This document shows, in pieces, positions 14,830 to 23,232 of a stretch of 64,000 bases of DNA. The notes below the pieces were generated by a model. That model was not told where the DNA came from. It made no database searches and saw nothing but the letters and a program-made list of their open reading frames with translations. The DNA lies in assembly GCA_041661965.1 (NCBI GenBank), contig JBAZTH010000003.1:267162-331161 (forward strand). Direction: 5' to 3'. This DNA is from Candidatus Margulisiibacteriota bacterium (GTDB lineage Bacteria; Margulisbacteria; WOR-1; O2-12-FULL-45-9; XYB2-FULL-48-7). The position numbers were made by a program, and so were the translations under genes. The stretch's first letter is position 1. Every line of letters starts with the position of its first letter.

Positions 14830-15436
14830 GAGCGATATTGTAAGCGTCGATCTTTTGCTGGGCGTAGGCTGGGCTGATATAATGCGCCGGCGTCGCGTTA
14901 AACGCGTCGATGAAAAAGCCGACGACCATCCCCAGCGCCCCGCCGGTCACGACCTTGGAATCGGCCCCCAGCGCCGCGCCTCCCAGCATTACCCCAAGGC
15001 CCGAGCCGATCAGGATGTTGCCGACAAAACGCATTTTTCCTTTTTGGTCTTCGATCCCCTGAATGCGGGCGACCTCCCGGTCATCACCGACCAGTTTCAG
15101 AAATTCATAGTCGGAAATTTCGCTGATCCCGCCGAGATAGATATACCATTCGTTGATCACCTTGGTTTCTGCTTTCTCGTAGCTCTGGCTGGTTATGCTG
15201 GTCGTGGAATCACGATATGACGGCAGATAGAAGGTCGAAGTGTTGATGTCGGTGTTGTTGTAGTTCCGTTTTTCATCGATCAGCCGTCTCCGGGTCAGTA
15301 ATTCCAGCTTGTTGTGCCGGTAATAGAGCTTATTGATATAGTCCTGATCGGACTGTTGGGTAACCGGCTGGTCGGCGGCAAAGGCCAGGGTGGCGGCGCA
15401 GAGCAGGAGCATAATGAGGGCTAATTTCTTTATCAT
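14792..15436 (-). CDS. Exported protein of unknown function
   Basis: About 214 residues. MIKKLALIMLLLCAATLAFA is a clear Sec signal peptide cleaved after AFA. The mature part has a Thr/Ser/Tyr-rich stretch and, about residues 140-175, a glycine-rich hydrophobic segment (VGNILIGSGLGVMLGGAALG and after) that looks like one or two glycine-zipper membrane helices. I do not recognise a family; glycine-zipper envelope proteins are one possibility. The start at 15436 is preferred over an upstream ATG because a TATAAT box lies exactly 6 nt before it. Confidence 0.75.
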   Translation of the reverse strand: MIKKLALIMLLLCAATLAFAADQPVTQQSDQDYINKLYYRHNKLELLTRRRLIDEKRNYNNTDINTSTFYLPSYRDSTTSITSQSYEKAETKVINEWYIYLGGISEISDYEFLKLVGDDREVARIQGIEDQKGKMRFVGNILIGSGLGVMLGGAALGADSKVVTGGALGMVVGFFIDAFNATPAHYISPAYAQQKIDAYNIALKQKLSLPLDYE

Positions 15437-15442
15437 TATATA

Positions 15443-15448
15443 ATTATA
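15443..15448 (-). promoter_or_regulatory. -10 box of the exported-protein gene, apparently leaderless
   Basis: TATAAT on the minus strand, 6 nt (TATATA) before ATG at 15436. Confidence 0.65.
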
Positions 15449-15489
15449 GTACAACCCCTGGGGTATTTCTACTTCCCAAGGTATGGCTC

Positions 15490-15520
15490 GGAAACCTGCG
15501 GCAATATCGCCGCGGTTTCC
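15490..15520. other. Intergenic hairpin
   Basis: GGAAACC ... GGTTTCC with an inner GCGGC/GCCGC-like stem: a 31-nt near-perfect hairpin in the gap between the exported-protein gene and tRNA-Asp. It has no T tract on the plus strand that would make it a convincing terminator. The rest of 15449-15667 shows only the palindrome listed next. Confidence 0.5.
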
Positions 15521-15540
15521 TAAAAACAGGAACCTGCGAA

Positions 15541-15560
15541 CCTGCCTACCGGCAGGCAGG
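15541..15560. repeat. 20-bp palindrome CCTGCC-type, copy 1
   Basis: CCTGCCTACCGGCAGGCAGG, a near-perfect palindrome. The perfect version occurs at 32531-32550, where it clearly interrupts another repeat, so this is a dispersed mobile palindrome family. Confidence 0.8.
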
Positions 15561-15667
15561 TGAGGAATATTGAGATAGGGCTAAGTGGCTTGGCAAGTTA
15601 AGTTTTGTTAGAAAACGAGAAGAAAGTCGGCTGCCAGCTAATAAAAAACTAAATGCTAATGAATAAA

Positions 15668-15746
15668 TGGCGGGCCCGAAGGGATTTGAACCCTCGGTCT
15701 CCTGCGTGACAGGCAGGCGCGTTAAACCAGACTACGCTACGGGCCC
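15668..15746 (-). tRNA. tRNA-Asp(GTC)
   Basis: Minus strand: acceptor GGGCCCG / CGGGCCC, discriminator G, encoded CCA at 15668-15670; anticodon loop CTGTCAC with anticodon GTC; T arm with GGTTCAAATCC. Confidence 0.93.
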
Positions 15747-15810
15747 ACTATTAAACAACGGCAATCATTAGTATATCAGATAACAAAATACTTGGGAAGA
15801 TGGCTTACCA

Positions 15811-15872
15811 CCACACTAAAGTGTGGAGAATAATTTGGCTATAAATTATATTCCCCAGACTTTAGTCTGGGG
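15811..15872. repeat. Pair of small hairpins sharing an ACTAAAGT core
   Basis: CCACAC-TAAA-GTGTGG (15811-15826) and CCCCAGACT-TT-AGTCTGGGG (15853-15872), 26 bp apart. The cores ACTAAAGT and ACTTTAGT are reverse complements, so the two are inverted relatives with different outer stems. The rest of the 15747-15967 gap shows nothing else I can name. Confidence 0.6.
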
Positions 15873-15967
15873 TTATACGGAATAAATTGGTAAGCGAAAT
15901 GCGTGCCCATTGTTTCCTGGTTGTTAGTTGTAGCGAACGAAGAGAGCGTCTGTCAGTTGTTAGTTAA

Positions 15968-16963
15968 CTACTGCGCCTGGACCGCGGTGATCGCGATCAC
16001 ATTGAGGATATCTTCCACGCTGCAACCACGAGAAAGATCGTTCACCGGTTTCGCTTCCCCCTGCAAGATCGGGCCGAAAGCCTGCGCTTTGGCCAACCGC
16101 TGGGTCAGTTTGTAACCGATATTACCGGCGTCGAGGTCGGGGAAGATCAGAATATTGGCCCGTCCGGCGATAATGCTCCCGGGCGCTTTGCGGCTGCCGA
16201 CCTCGGGAACGATGGCGGCGTCGAGTTGGAGCTCGCCGTCGAGGAGAAGTGTCGGCTTTTTCTCTTTGGCGATCTTGGTGGCGTTGATCACTTTATCGAC
16301 ATCGGGATGGACCGCCGAAGTCTTGGTCGAGAAAGAGAGCATCGCGACCCGCGGTTCGCGGCCGACAAGTTTCACGAACTGGTCGGCGGTTTGGATGGCG
16401 ATGTCGGCTAATTGTTCTGCCGTCGGATTGGGAACGACGCCGCAGTCGGCGTAAAAGAAAATTCCTTCCTCGCCGAAAGTTTTGTCCGGCAGGATCATCA
16501 CGAAATAGCTGGAGATGATCGATTGTCCGGCCCCTTTGCCGATGCAGTCGATCGTCGCCCGAAGCGTATCGGCGGTGGTGTGGGTCGCGCCGGAGACCAT
16601 CCCGTCGGCTTCGCCCTGGTCGACCAGCATCGCGCCAAAGTAGGGATAGTCGCGGGTCAGGAGCTGGCGCGCTTTTTCAATCGTCATTCCTTTAGCGGCC
16701 CGTTTATCTTTCAGGACCTGGATAAATTTATCGAGCTTGGGATGTTCGAGCGGGTTGATGATCGTCAGGCCCGAGAGATCGACGTCACCGGCGCCCGGGG
16801 TCTTTTTGATCTTGTCGGCCTCGCCGATCAGGATGATCTTAGCGATCTTGCTTTGGGCGGCCAGTTCCGCCGCCTTCAGGGTCCGGGCGTCATCGGTTTC
16901 CGGGAGGACGATCGTTTTGTTGAGGCGTTTAGCTTTGTTCCAGATCTCGGCGATTAAGTCCAT
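15968..16963 (-). CDS. pta: Phosphate acetyltransferase
   Basis: 331 residues, the normal length of the short Pta form. Family stretches include TIVLPETDDARTLKAA at the N-terminus, EADGMVSGATHTTADTLR, and near the C-terminus ANILIFPDLDAGNIGYKL. It interconverts acetyl-CoA and acetyl phosphate, the route to ATP by acetate fermentation with acetate kinase (not in this window). A close relative is phosphate butyryltransferase, but the GATHTTADT and PDLDAGN motifs favour Pta. A TAAAAT box sits 7 nt before the ATG, so it has its own leaderless promoter although the DUF362 gene upstream ends only 5 bp away. Confidence 0.93.
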   Translation of the reverse strand: MDLIAEIWNKAKRLNKTIVLPETDDARTLKAAELAAQSKIAKIILIGEADKIKKTPGAGDVDLSGLTIINPLEHPKLDKFIQVLKDKRAAKGMTIEKARQLLTRDYPYFGAMLVDQGEADGMVSGATHTTADTLRATIDCIGKGAGQSIISSYFVMILPDKTFGEEGIFFYADCGVVPNPTAEQLADIAIQTADQFVKLVGREPRVAMLSFSTKTSAVHPDVDKVINATKIAKEKKPTLLLDGELQLDAAIVPEVGSRKAPGSIIAGRANILIFPDLDAGNIGYKLTQRLAKAQAFGPILQGEAKPVNDLSRGCSVEDILNVIAITAVQAQ

Positions 16964-16968
16964 GAAAA

Positions 16969-17895
16969 TTATTTTAGCACAAGTTCGTATTTCCGGCTAC
17001 CCAGGCCGATCTTCTCGGCGTGAGCGAGCTGGACGCTCCAGTCGACCGCCGGCCAGAGGGCGCGGAATTTATCAACCCCGGCGGCTTTATTGACGAGGTC
17101 GACACAGGCCTGGTCGAGCGCGACCGGGTCGAATGAGGCGGCGATCCCGAGGTTCGGGACGACTGGCGGATCGTTGTGCGGATAGCAGTCGCAATTTGGC
17201 GAAACGTCGGTGATGAAATTAAGATAAGCGATCTTCCCTTTGAAATGGGCGGCGATCCCGGCGGCGTACTCGGCGATTTTTTCCTGGACCAAGACGGGCG
17301 AACCGAACCAGCAGGCGTCAAAGGTTTGGTTTTTGCGGCAGGTCTTAACTTCGGGGCAATGCTGGCAATCCTGATGCATTTTTAGTTTGCCCAGTTTGCT
17401 CCCCAGTCCCATGCCGATGTTTTTCAGGGCGCCGCCGAAACCGGTCGTTTCATGCCCTTTAAAATGAGTGATCACGATCATGGCCTTTGCCGTCAGAACT
17501 CTGGCGGCGACATAAAGTTTTTTGAAGTGCGGATAGTTGACGGCTAATTCTTGGCCTCGCTGGTCGCCCGGTTCATCGGCGATGACCGTTTCCGCGCCGG
17601 TCTTGGCCGGCGTATAACCATGTTCGCGCGCGGTTTGAAGATGAGCGTCGTTGTTGTTCCGCTGGCCGTTATAGAGAGTATTGGCGTCGGTCCAGAAGGG
17701 GAGCCCTCCAAGTTGTTTGATCTTAGCGGCGATCGGGCTGACCCGGTCCGGCTTAAGGTAAGCGTTATTTCCCGGTTCGCCGAAATGAATTTTGAGGGCG
17801 ACGGGATCATCTTTGGCGATCGTTGATTCAAACCCGGCGGCGGAAAATAATCGAACGGCGGCCTCGGTATTTTGGGTGAAGTAAACTTGTGACAT
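16969..17895 (-). CDS. DUF362 domain protein
   Basis: 308 residues. LKIHFGEPGNNAYLKPD and the ITHFKGHETTGFGGALKNIGMG segment are typical of DUF362, an iron-sulfur-associated family often annotated as ferredoxin-like. A central cysteine cluster (CQHCPEVKTC) and a later CDCYPH could bind a cluster. The function is not established; roles in quinone or cofactor metabolism have been suggested for relatives. Its ATG overlaps the stop codon of the uracil-DNA glycosylase gene by one base, so both share a transcript. Confidence 0.8.
   Translation of the reverse strand: MSQVYFTQNTEAAVRLFSAAGFESTIAKDDPVALKIHFGEPGNNAYLKPDRVSPIAAKIKQLGGLPFWTDANTLYNGQRNNNDAHLQTAREHGYTPAKTGAETVIADEPGDQRGQELAVNYPHFKKLYVAARVLTAKAMIVITHFKGHETTGFGGALKNIGMGLGSKLGKLKMHQDCQHCPEVKTCRKNQTFDACWFGSPVLVQEKIAEYAAGIAAHFKGKIAYLNFITDVSPNCDCYPHNDPPVVPNLGIAASFDPVALDQACVDLVNKAAGVDKFRALWPAVDWSVQLAHAEKIGLGSRKYELVLK
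16971..16976 (-). promoter_or_regulatory. -10 box of pta, apparently leaderless
   Basis: TAAAAT on the minus strand, 7 nt before the pta ATG at 16963; it lies inside the end of the DUF362 gene. Confidence 0.6.
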
Positions 17896-18539
17896 TAACT
17901 TTTGGAATTAGCCAATTCCGCCACTTTCTTTAAGTATTCCAGGGCGTTCTTAACTTCTTGCATATCCTGCCAGGTAGTCCACTTGGGGGAACCTTTTTCT
18001 TTGGCCGGATTCCGCAACAGGTAAGCCGGATGGAAGATCGGCATGATCGAAATATCTTTTTTCCCGGGGAACTTGAACCAGCGGCCGCGGAGCGAAGTCA
18101 TGGGGTCATCCATATTCAGGATCGCTTTGACTGCCGGCGCGCCGAGCAAAATAATGATTTTCGGGTCGACCAGCCTGATCTGGGCTTCCAGATAAGGAGC
18201 GCAGGCGGCTTGTTCCGGCGCGAGCGGCGCCCGGTTGTTTGGCGGCCGGCATTTCACGGTGTTGGCGATATAAACGTCATCCGGCCGTTTGATTCCGACC
18301 GAACCGAGGATCTGGGTCAGCAGTTGACCGGAGCGGCCGACAAAAGGGAGCCCTTGTTCGTCTTCGTCCGCGCCGGGAGCTTCGCCGATGATCATCAGAT
18401 TGCAGGGAACCGGGCCGTGGCCAAAAACGACCTTGGTTCGACCGTTAGCCAGCGGACATTTCGTGCAGGTTTGCGCGATCTTTTCAATTTCAGCGTAAGA
18501 AAGTTTGCTAAATTCCGGTTCTGTGCCGAACAACTCCAT
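17895..18539 (-). CDS. Family 4 uracil-DNA glycosylase (Fe-S)
   Basis: 214 residues from the preferred start. CTKCPL plus two later cysteines (VKCRPP, AACAPY) form the four-Cys [4Fe-4S] site of family 4 and 5 enzymes. GEAPGADEDEQGLPFVG is the uracil-pocket motif and FHPAYLL the C-terminal catalytic motif; GEAPG with E rather than G at the third position fits family 4. It excises uracil arising from cytosine deamination. The start at 18539 is chosen because a TAAAAT box lies 7 nt upstream; a longer ATG form at 18575 would include that box. Confidence 0.9.
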   Translation of the reverse strand: MELFGTEPEFSKLSYAEIEKIAQTCTKCPLANGRTKVVFGHGPVPCNLMIIGEAPGADEDEQGLPFVGRSGQLLTQILGSVGIKRPDDVYIANTVKCRPPNNRAPLAPEQAACAPYLEAQIRLVDPKIIILLGAPAVKAILNMDDPMTSLRGRWFKFPGKKDISIMPIFHPAYLLRNPAKEKGSPKWTTWQDMQEVKNALEYLKKVAELANSKS

Positions 18540-18546
18540 GATTAAT

Positions 18547-18552
18547 ATTTTA
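18547..18552 (-). promoter_or_regulatory. -10 box of the uracil-DNA glycosylase gene, apparently leaderless
   Basis: TAAAAT on the minus strand, 7 nt before ATG at 18539. Confidence 0.6.
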
Positions 18553-18612
18553 GCAATAATAATAGAGAAAATCAAACTTTAGAGCGATCAGTAAGTTTAA
18601 AAGAGGGGGCTT

Positions 18613-19491
18613 CTACTGTTTTGCTTTGGCAAAGCAAACTTGAGCCTCGGCGGTTCGGCCTAACTTGGTTAGGACCACTCCTTGGGCATACCAGATTTCC
18701 GTTAAAAAAGGCGCTAATTCCAAGGCGTGGTTGTAACAGGCTAACGCTTCGATATTATTTTTGGTGAGGCTGAACGCGTCTCCTTTAAAACAATAATGGG
18801 TGGCGATGCTTAGCCGATCGGGAGTGGGACTCTCGCTGGTCTCCTCAAAAATTGATTCGACCGCGTCTAATTTATAGTTTTTTCCAGCGATGGTCGCGAT
18901 GACGTAAGCGTGAACATCGATCTCTTTAACTTGCGCCTTGATCCCGGCCGCTCTTAAAAAGACGGTCAATAAAAAGCTGTATTCGAGGCAGATGGCCGAT
19001 CTTTTCTCCGGCGGCAGGCTCAAGAGTTCTTTCGGCAGTAAATTGCCGTATTTTTTCCGCATGGGGAGCTCGGGGCGGTCATCGTAGGGGATATTCAAAC
19101 CTCCCTGATCGGAACGAAGACCGAAATATCTGGTTTGATCAAAGACAAACGAATTCTGTTCCGGTATTACCGCCCGCAGTAAAAGGATCGCCTGCTCTAA
19201 TGGTGAAGCGGTCCGGCCATTGTTCTTGGTGAAGATCATTTTCGTTTTGGCCTTGATCTTGGGGGCGATTTCGAACGGGTCTTCCAAACCCGAGCGGCGG
19301 AGCGCCTTTAACGTGCCGGCGATGACCGGGTTTTCCCGACCTTTGACGGGTTCATCTGCCCGCCGATCCAGTGCGATATCCCATAATCTGGTGGTAGGGA
19401 GGTGGCGTAACCTGGCCCGGTCGGTCCGTTGTTCGCCGAACTTTTCTTTGATCAGCTGGTTTAAAGAAAATGATGTTTTACCAATAGCCAT
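18613..19491 (-). CDS. Transglutaminase-like protein with TPR tail (paralogue 1)
   Basis: 292 residues. A transglutaminase-like core carries a Cys/His/Asp set: AICLEYSFLLTVFLRAAG, then DVHAYV, then YKLDAVES. It is followed by about two TPR-like helix pairs (ALACYNHALELAPF, IWYAQGVVLTKLGRTAEA). No signal peptide is seen, so it is probably cytoplasmic. It is paralogous to the gene at 46621-47601 (ECxxYSFLLTxxLRAAG-type core and the same architecture). Both starts are preceded by a CGATATATATTC element. Substrate and role are unknown; such modules act in protein modification or as peptidases. Confidence 0.75.
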   Translation of the reverse strand: MAIGKTSFSLNQLIKEKFGEQRTDRARLRHLPTTRLWDIALDRRADEPVKGRENPVIAGTLKALRRSGLEDPFEIAPKIKAKTKMIFTKNNGRTASPLEQAILLLRAVIPEQNSFVFDQTRYFGLRSDQGGLNIPYDDRPELPMRKKYGNLLPKELLSLPPEKRSAICLEYSFLLTVFLRAAGIKAQVKEIDVHAYVIATIAGKNYKLDAVESIFEETSESPTPDRLSIATHYCFKGDAFSLTKNNIEALACYNHALELAPFLTEIWYAQGVVLTKLGRTAEAQVCFAKAKQ

Positions 19492-19553
19492 CCTGAATAT
19501 ATATCGACAAAAAACAGCGGATATTTCAAGGCAATTGAGGGGGCAAGGTGTGC

Positions 19554-19559
19554 TATAAT
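19554..19559 (+). promoter_or_regulatory. -10 box of cimA, apparently leaderless
   Basis: TATAAT, 6 nt, then ATG at 19566. It supports starting cimA there rather than at an in-frame codon at 19548 that lies upstream of the box. Confidence 0.7.
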
Positions 19560-19565
19560 TTCTCC

Positions 19566-21128
19566 ATGCAGGTTAAACTTTTTGATACTACTTTGCGCGA
19601 TGGCGCCCAGACCGAGGGCATCAGTTTTTCCCTTGAGGATAAAATAAAGATCACCCGCCTGCTTGATGAGTTCGGTGTTCACTATATTGAAGGGGGCTGG
19701 CCGGGGAGCAACCCGAAAGATATTGAATATTTCCAGAAGATGAAGTCGATCAAACTGAAACAAGCCAAGCTGGTCGCTTTTTCTTCCACCCGCCGGGCCG
19801 GAATAAAAGTTGAGGACGACAAAAACATCGCGACCCTGATCGCCGCCGAAACGCCGGCCGTTTCGATCTTCGGCAAGAGCTGGGATTTCCATGTGACCGA
19901 CGCCCTCAAGACGACCCTGGAAGAAAACCTGGCGATGATCTCCGACACGATCGCGTACCTGAAAAAAGCGGGCCGCGAAGTGATCTACGACGCCGAACAC
20001 TTTTTCGACGGCTACAAAGCCAATCCGGAGTACGCCCTGAAATGTTTGCAAACCGCGGCCGAGGCTGGGGCTGATATTCTCTGTTTGTGCGATACCAACG
20101 GCGGCACGCTCGCTTTTGAAACCCAGCTGATCATTAACGAGCTTAAATCCCGGTTGACCGTTCCCTTTGGGATCCACGCTCACAACGATTCGGAATGTGC
20201 CGTCTCCGTTTCCGGCATGGCGGTCTATTGCGGCGCGACCCACGTCCAGGGGACGATCAACGGTTACGGCGAACGCTGCGGCAACGCCAACCTTTGTTCG
20301 ATTATTCCGCTGTTGAAGTTGAAGCTGAAGATCAATTGCGTTAGTGACGAGAAACTGCGCGGGTTGACCGAGCTTTCCCGGCATGTCGCGGAGATCGCCA
20401 ACCTGCCGCAATCGCCGCATCAACCCTATGTTGGCCGATCGGCTTTCGCTCATAAAGGGGGAATTCATGTCAGCGCGGTCGCCAAAAATCCCGGCACCTA
20501 CGAACATATCGCGCCCGAAGCGGTCGGCAATGAACGGCGGGTGACGATCTCGGAGCTTTCCGGGGTCAGCAACATCCTCCATAAAGCGGAAGAGTACGGG
20601 ATCGACCTGAAGAAGGATTCGCCGGAAATCAAAGGGCTGATCAAAACTTTGAAAGAGATGGAAAATCAGGGTTATTCATTTGAAGAAGGGGAAGCCTCCT
20701 TCGAAATGCTGGTCAAAAAAGCGCTTGGCCAATTCAAGCCGTACTTTGACCTCGAAGAATTTCGGGTCGAGACCGGGAAGCAGGGCTTGGCTTCGGCTAA
20801 AGTAAACGCCTTTATCAAGCTGAAGGTCGGCGATAAACATTATGACGCCAGCGCCGGCGGCGACGGACCGGTCAACGCCCTTGATAACGCCCTCCGTAAA
20901 GTCCTGGAAGGGTTGTATCCCCAGCTCAAAGAGATGAAGCTGACCGACTACAAGGTTAGAGTCTTGAATACTGAAGCCGGGACCGCCGCTAAAGTCCGGG
21001 TGACGGTTGAATCGGCCGATGACAGCAAAGTTTGGGGGACGGTCGGTGTCTCCGAAAACGTGACCGAAGCCAGCTGGCTGGCATTGATCGACTCGATCGA
21101 ATACAAGCTGATGCTCCGCGCCGGTTAG
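19566..21128 (+). CDS. cimA: Citramalate synthase
   Basis: 520 residues. VKLFDTTLRDGAQTEGISFS is the DRE-TIM metallolyase N-terminus with the catalytic R-D pair. HAHNDSECAVS holds metal-binding histidines, and GTINGYGERCGNANL is the family loop. The C-terminal third is the allosteric domain seen in CimA and LeuA. The long QTEGISFSLEDK form and the GYGERCGNANLCSIIP segment match citramalate synthase, which condenses pyruvate and acetyl-CoA to make isoleucine precursors without threonine. A separate LeuA is encoded at 50123-51664, consistent with the division of labour. It is monocistronic with a leaderless promoter. Confidence 0.92.
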   Translation: MQVKLFDTTLRDGAQTEGISFSLEDKIKITRLLDEFGVHYIEGGWPGSNPKDIEYFQKMKSIKLKQAKLVAFSSTRRAGIKVEDDKNIATLIAAETPAVSIFGKSWDFHVTDALKTTLEENLAMISDTIAYLKKAGREVIYDAEHFFDGYKANPEYALKCLQTAAEAGADILCLCDTNGGTLAFETQLIINELKSRLTVPFGIHAHNDSECAVSVSGMAVYCGATHVQGTINGYGERCGNANLCSIIPLLKLKLKINCVSDEKLRGLTELSRHVAEIANLPQSPHQPYVGRSAFAHKGGIHVSAVAKNPGTYEHIAPEAVGNERRVTISELSGVSNILHKAEEYGIDLKKDSPEIKGLIKTLKEMENQGYSFEEGEASFEMLVKKALGQFKPYFDLEEFRVETGKQGLASAKVNAFIKLKVGDKHYDASAGGDGPVNALDNALRKVLEGLYPQLKEMKLTDYKVRVLNTEAGTAAKVRVTVESADDSKVWGTVGVSENVTEASWLALIDSIEYKLMLRAG

Positions 21129-21129
21129 C

Positions 21130-21747
21130 TTACCGCACTGAAATATTAGACAGGACAAATCCCGCCGGAACTCTCGCTTGGCCGATAAAAACCAACTCCA
21201 CTCTTTTAATGTCCTGAACTTCAGCCGGTAGAGGAAGCTTGAGGTCTAACCCGTTTTCAACGGCGACCAACGGAGTCGGTGTTTTCCCTTTACAGTTGCC
21301 GTATTGCCCTAGCTGGCATAATTCCGACAAAATAACATGGCGTTCCGGATCATTAGAACCGGTTATCTGAACCGACGCGTAGTGGTCCCAATTTTCTAAT
21401 TGAACTATCGGGCCTTGGAGCCGCAGGGCAAGCGTGCGGGTTGCCCCTAGCTGTAAGGGAGTAGGAAAGGCGATAAAGAAACCAGGGTCTTTCCCTTCGA
21501 TCGTAGCGGTTGTTCTGACCAGGTCGGAGAGGACCGCGACTTTGCCTTCCGCCCCGTTGTAGCCAACGACGGAAAAAACTGGTTGGACCGGGCGATTGGT
21601 AACGGTGGGGACGGAGGCGATTGGGGTCAGTGTTGCCGGGGTTTGGGCCGGTTGCCGGGTGCTTTCAGCGCAACCCAAGTGCGCGGCCGAAAGAGCCGCG
21701 ACGAGACTTAGGGACCGAAGGCTTAAGGGACGAACGTTTCTGATCAT
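21130..21747 (-). CDS. Putative lipoprotein, partner of the GH16 glucanase
   Basis: 205 residues with an N-terminal signal and a possible lipobox (AAHLGC, Cys about 26), then a Pro/Thr-rich linker and a beta-rich domain (LALRLQGPIVQLENWDHYASVQITG). That domain resembles the C-terminal jelly-roll-like part of the neighbouring GH16 protein (LRFEVRGSITKHGNWARLIAQV). I infer a carbohydrate-binding or similar beta-sandwich fold. A strong ribosome-binding site (AAAGGAG) precedes it, 14 bp after the glucanase stop codon, so the two form an operon. The stop lies 1 bp from the end of convergent cimA. Confidence 0.65.
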   Translation of the reverse strand: MIRNVRPLSLRSLSLVAALSAAHLGCAESTRQPAQTPATLTPIASVPTVTNRPVQPVFSVVGYNGAEGKVAVLSDLVRTTATIEGKDPGFFIAFPTPLQLGATRTLALRLQGPIVQLENWDHYASVQITGSNDPERHVILSELCQLGQYGNCKGKTPTPLVAVENGLDLKLPLPAEVQDIKRVELVFIGQARVPAGFVLSNISVR

Positions 21748-21761
21748 TTTTTTCTCCTTTT

Positions 21762-23147
21762 TTATTCGAACCGAATATTTCTGACTTCAATTTGGCACGA
21801 GCCAAGATCGCTGCTTAATTGCCATTGCAGCTTTTGGAGGTTGCTCACTACACTTCCCAGGTAAATTATAACTTCGGTCCAATCATTGGTAACGTCAATT
21901 GAGTCGAAGGTTATCGTTGGCTGGCCGGCGTTGTTCTTGTCATTGTAAACTTGGGCGATTAATCTGGCCCAATTGCCGTGTTTGGTGATTGATCCCCGGA
22001 CCTCGAAACGGAGCGTTTTTCGCCCACCTAGATCGGCGTTGCCGGTCGCAATGCCAAAACCCGGATCAGCGGCCCGATTGGCCTGAAAGGTGTAAACACC
22101 GTTTTCTTCTTTTATTGAACTGTTGCTCGGATTGTAAACATATGAACGTTGCTGGATGGAACCGATCGGCAAACCGATGACCCGGCTGACCGCTGGAGCC
22201 GGGACCGGCAGGGCTGCGGTCGTTGTCGGCGTGGGGAGGGTTGGGGCGGCGGCTGTCGGTGGTTGTTGGGTGGCTGCTTCTAAGGTGGAGTACCGGATCC
22301 AGTCGTAGAAAGCGATTTGCCGTCCGCCTGAATAGACTTCGCCCAGCCAGCCGATAATATCCGGCTTGGTCGAACCTTTCCAAATATTAGCCATGATTTG
22401 AGTTTCGCCGTTAGGAATGTTAGTTGTGACATGTCGGACCGGCTGGCCGTCAACGTAGAAGGTCAGATCGTTCGGCGCCCAGCGAAAGCCGTAATTATGG
22501 AAGTCTTTAGTCGGGTCAAAGTTTAACGGGATGTCTTCTTTGTTCTCGCTATTTTTCCCTGAACCGGCGAAATAATAGTTGGTTTCAACCATGTTCGATT
22601 GATTGCCGATGAATTCGAAATCGATCTCCCGATGCGAAGCTTCTCCCCACGTGCCGCTAAAAACAAAGCCGGAGCCGCCCATGATCCCCTGTGCGCTAGC
22701 TGGCTTCATTCTCCATTCATAATAACCGTAGCTGTAGTCCGTTCCTCTGGTGCGATATTCTCCCGATGCGTAAGGAAAGCCTTTACAATTTGACCGACAG
22801 CGATCGAGGCTTAGTTGCAGGACCCCGTCTTGAAAATCAACCATACTGGGTTGAAAAATACTACCGAATGTCTCTGGTCCATTAGCCCCGTTCCTGATGT
22901 CCCAAGCACTTTCAGGCGCGTTCATCTCCTGGGCCATTGTTGGCTTCCAGGTAATTAGGGCGTTACTTGGTTTGATTTGTGATTGGACGCTTGGCGGAGC
23001 GGTTATTGTGCTTGTAGGTGTGGTCTGGATCGGTGCCGGTTTCTGTCCGCCGCAAGTTGAACTGCACGCGGCCAACACCGTCGTGCTGGCTAATATAAAA
23101 GGCCGAGAAAGTTTGGGCAAGCGCTGGGTCAATTGAATTGTTTTCAT
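21762..23147 (-). CDS. GH16 family beta-glucanase lipoprotein
   Basis: 461 residues from the start with a GGGAGGG ribosome-binding site. The signal ends in lipobox LAAC (Cys about 28), so the protein is lipid-anchored. The GH16 domain spans about residues 75-270: SGEYRT, YGYYEWRMKP, the catalytic E-I-D-x-E motif in HREIDFEFIG, and DFHNYGFRWAPNDLTFYVDG. These enzymes hydrolyse beta-1,3-1,4- or beta-1,3-glucans (licheninase or laminarinase). A Pro/Thr/Ala-rich linker then leads to a C-terminal beta-sandwich domain, probably carbohydrate-binding. A role in using algal or plant glucans outside the cell is likely. Confidence 0.88.
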   Translation of the reverse strand: MKTIQLTQRLPKLSRPFILASTTVLAACSSTCGGQKPAPIQTTPTSTITAPPSVQSQIKPSNALITWKPTMAQEMNAPESAWDIRNGANGPETFGSIFQPSMVDFQDGVLQLSLDRCRSNCKGFPYASGEYRTRGTDYSYGYYEWRMKPASAQGIMGGSGFVFSGTWGEASHREIDFEFIGNQSNMVETNYYFAGSGKNSENKEDIPLNFDPTKDFHNYGFRWAPNDLTFYVDGQPVRHVTTNIPNGETQIMANIWKGSTKPDIIGWLGEVYSGGRQIAFYDWIRYSTLEAATQQPPTAAAPTLPTPTTTAALPVPAPAVSRVIGLPIGSIQQRSYVYNPSNSSIKEENGVYTFQANRAADPGFGIATGNADLGGRKTLRFEVRGSITKHGNWARLIAQVYNDKNNAGQPTITFDSIDVTNDWTEVIIYLGSVVSNLQKLQWQLSSDLGSCQIEVRNIRFE

Positions 23148-23217
23148 GGTTCCCTCCCGGATAGTTATCATTAACATATCCGGAAAATTTCACGTTTTTT
23201 AAGGATATTTTTTATGG

Positions 23218-23223
23218 TATAAT
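23218..23223 (+). promoter_or_regulatory. -10 box of lysA
   Basis: TATAAT with 9 nt before ATG at 23233, so any leader would be at most a few nucleotides long. Confidence 0.6.
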
Positions 23224-23232
23224 TTAGTCATA

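Noticed and set aside
15449..15667. Possible small RNA gene (SRP or 6S type)
   Set aside because: The stretch contains hairpins, but I could not find the conserved core motifs of SRP RNA, 6S RNA or RNase P RNA.
19461..20582. 373-codon minus-strand frame antisense to cimA
   Set aside because: Shadow of a strongly conserved gene in GC-rich DNA; no motifs of its own. The same holds for long antisense frames over tyrS (27424-28632), accC (38299-39339) and the ABC ATPase (43967-45220).
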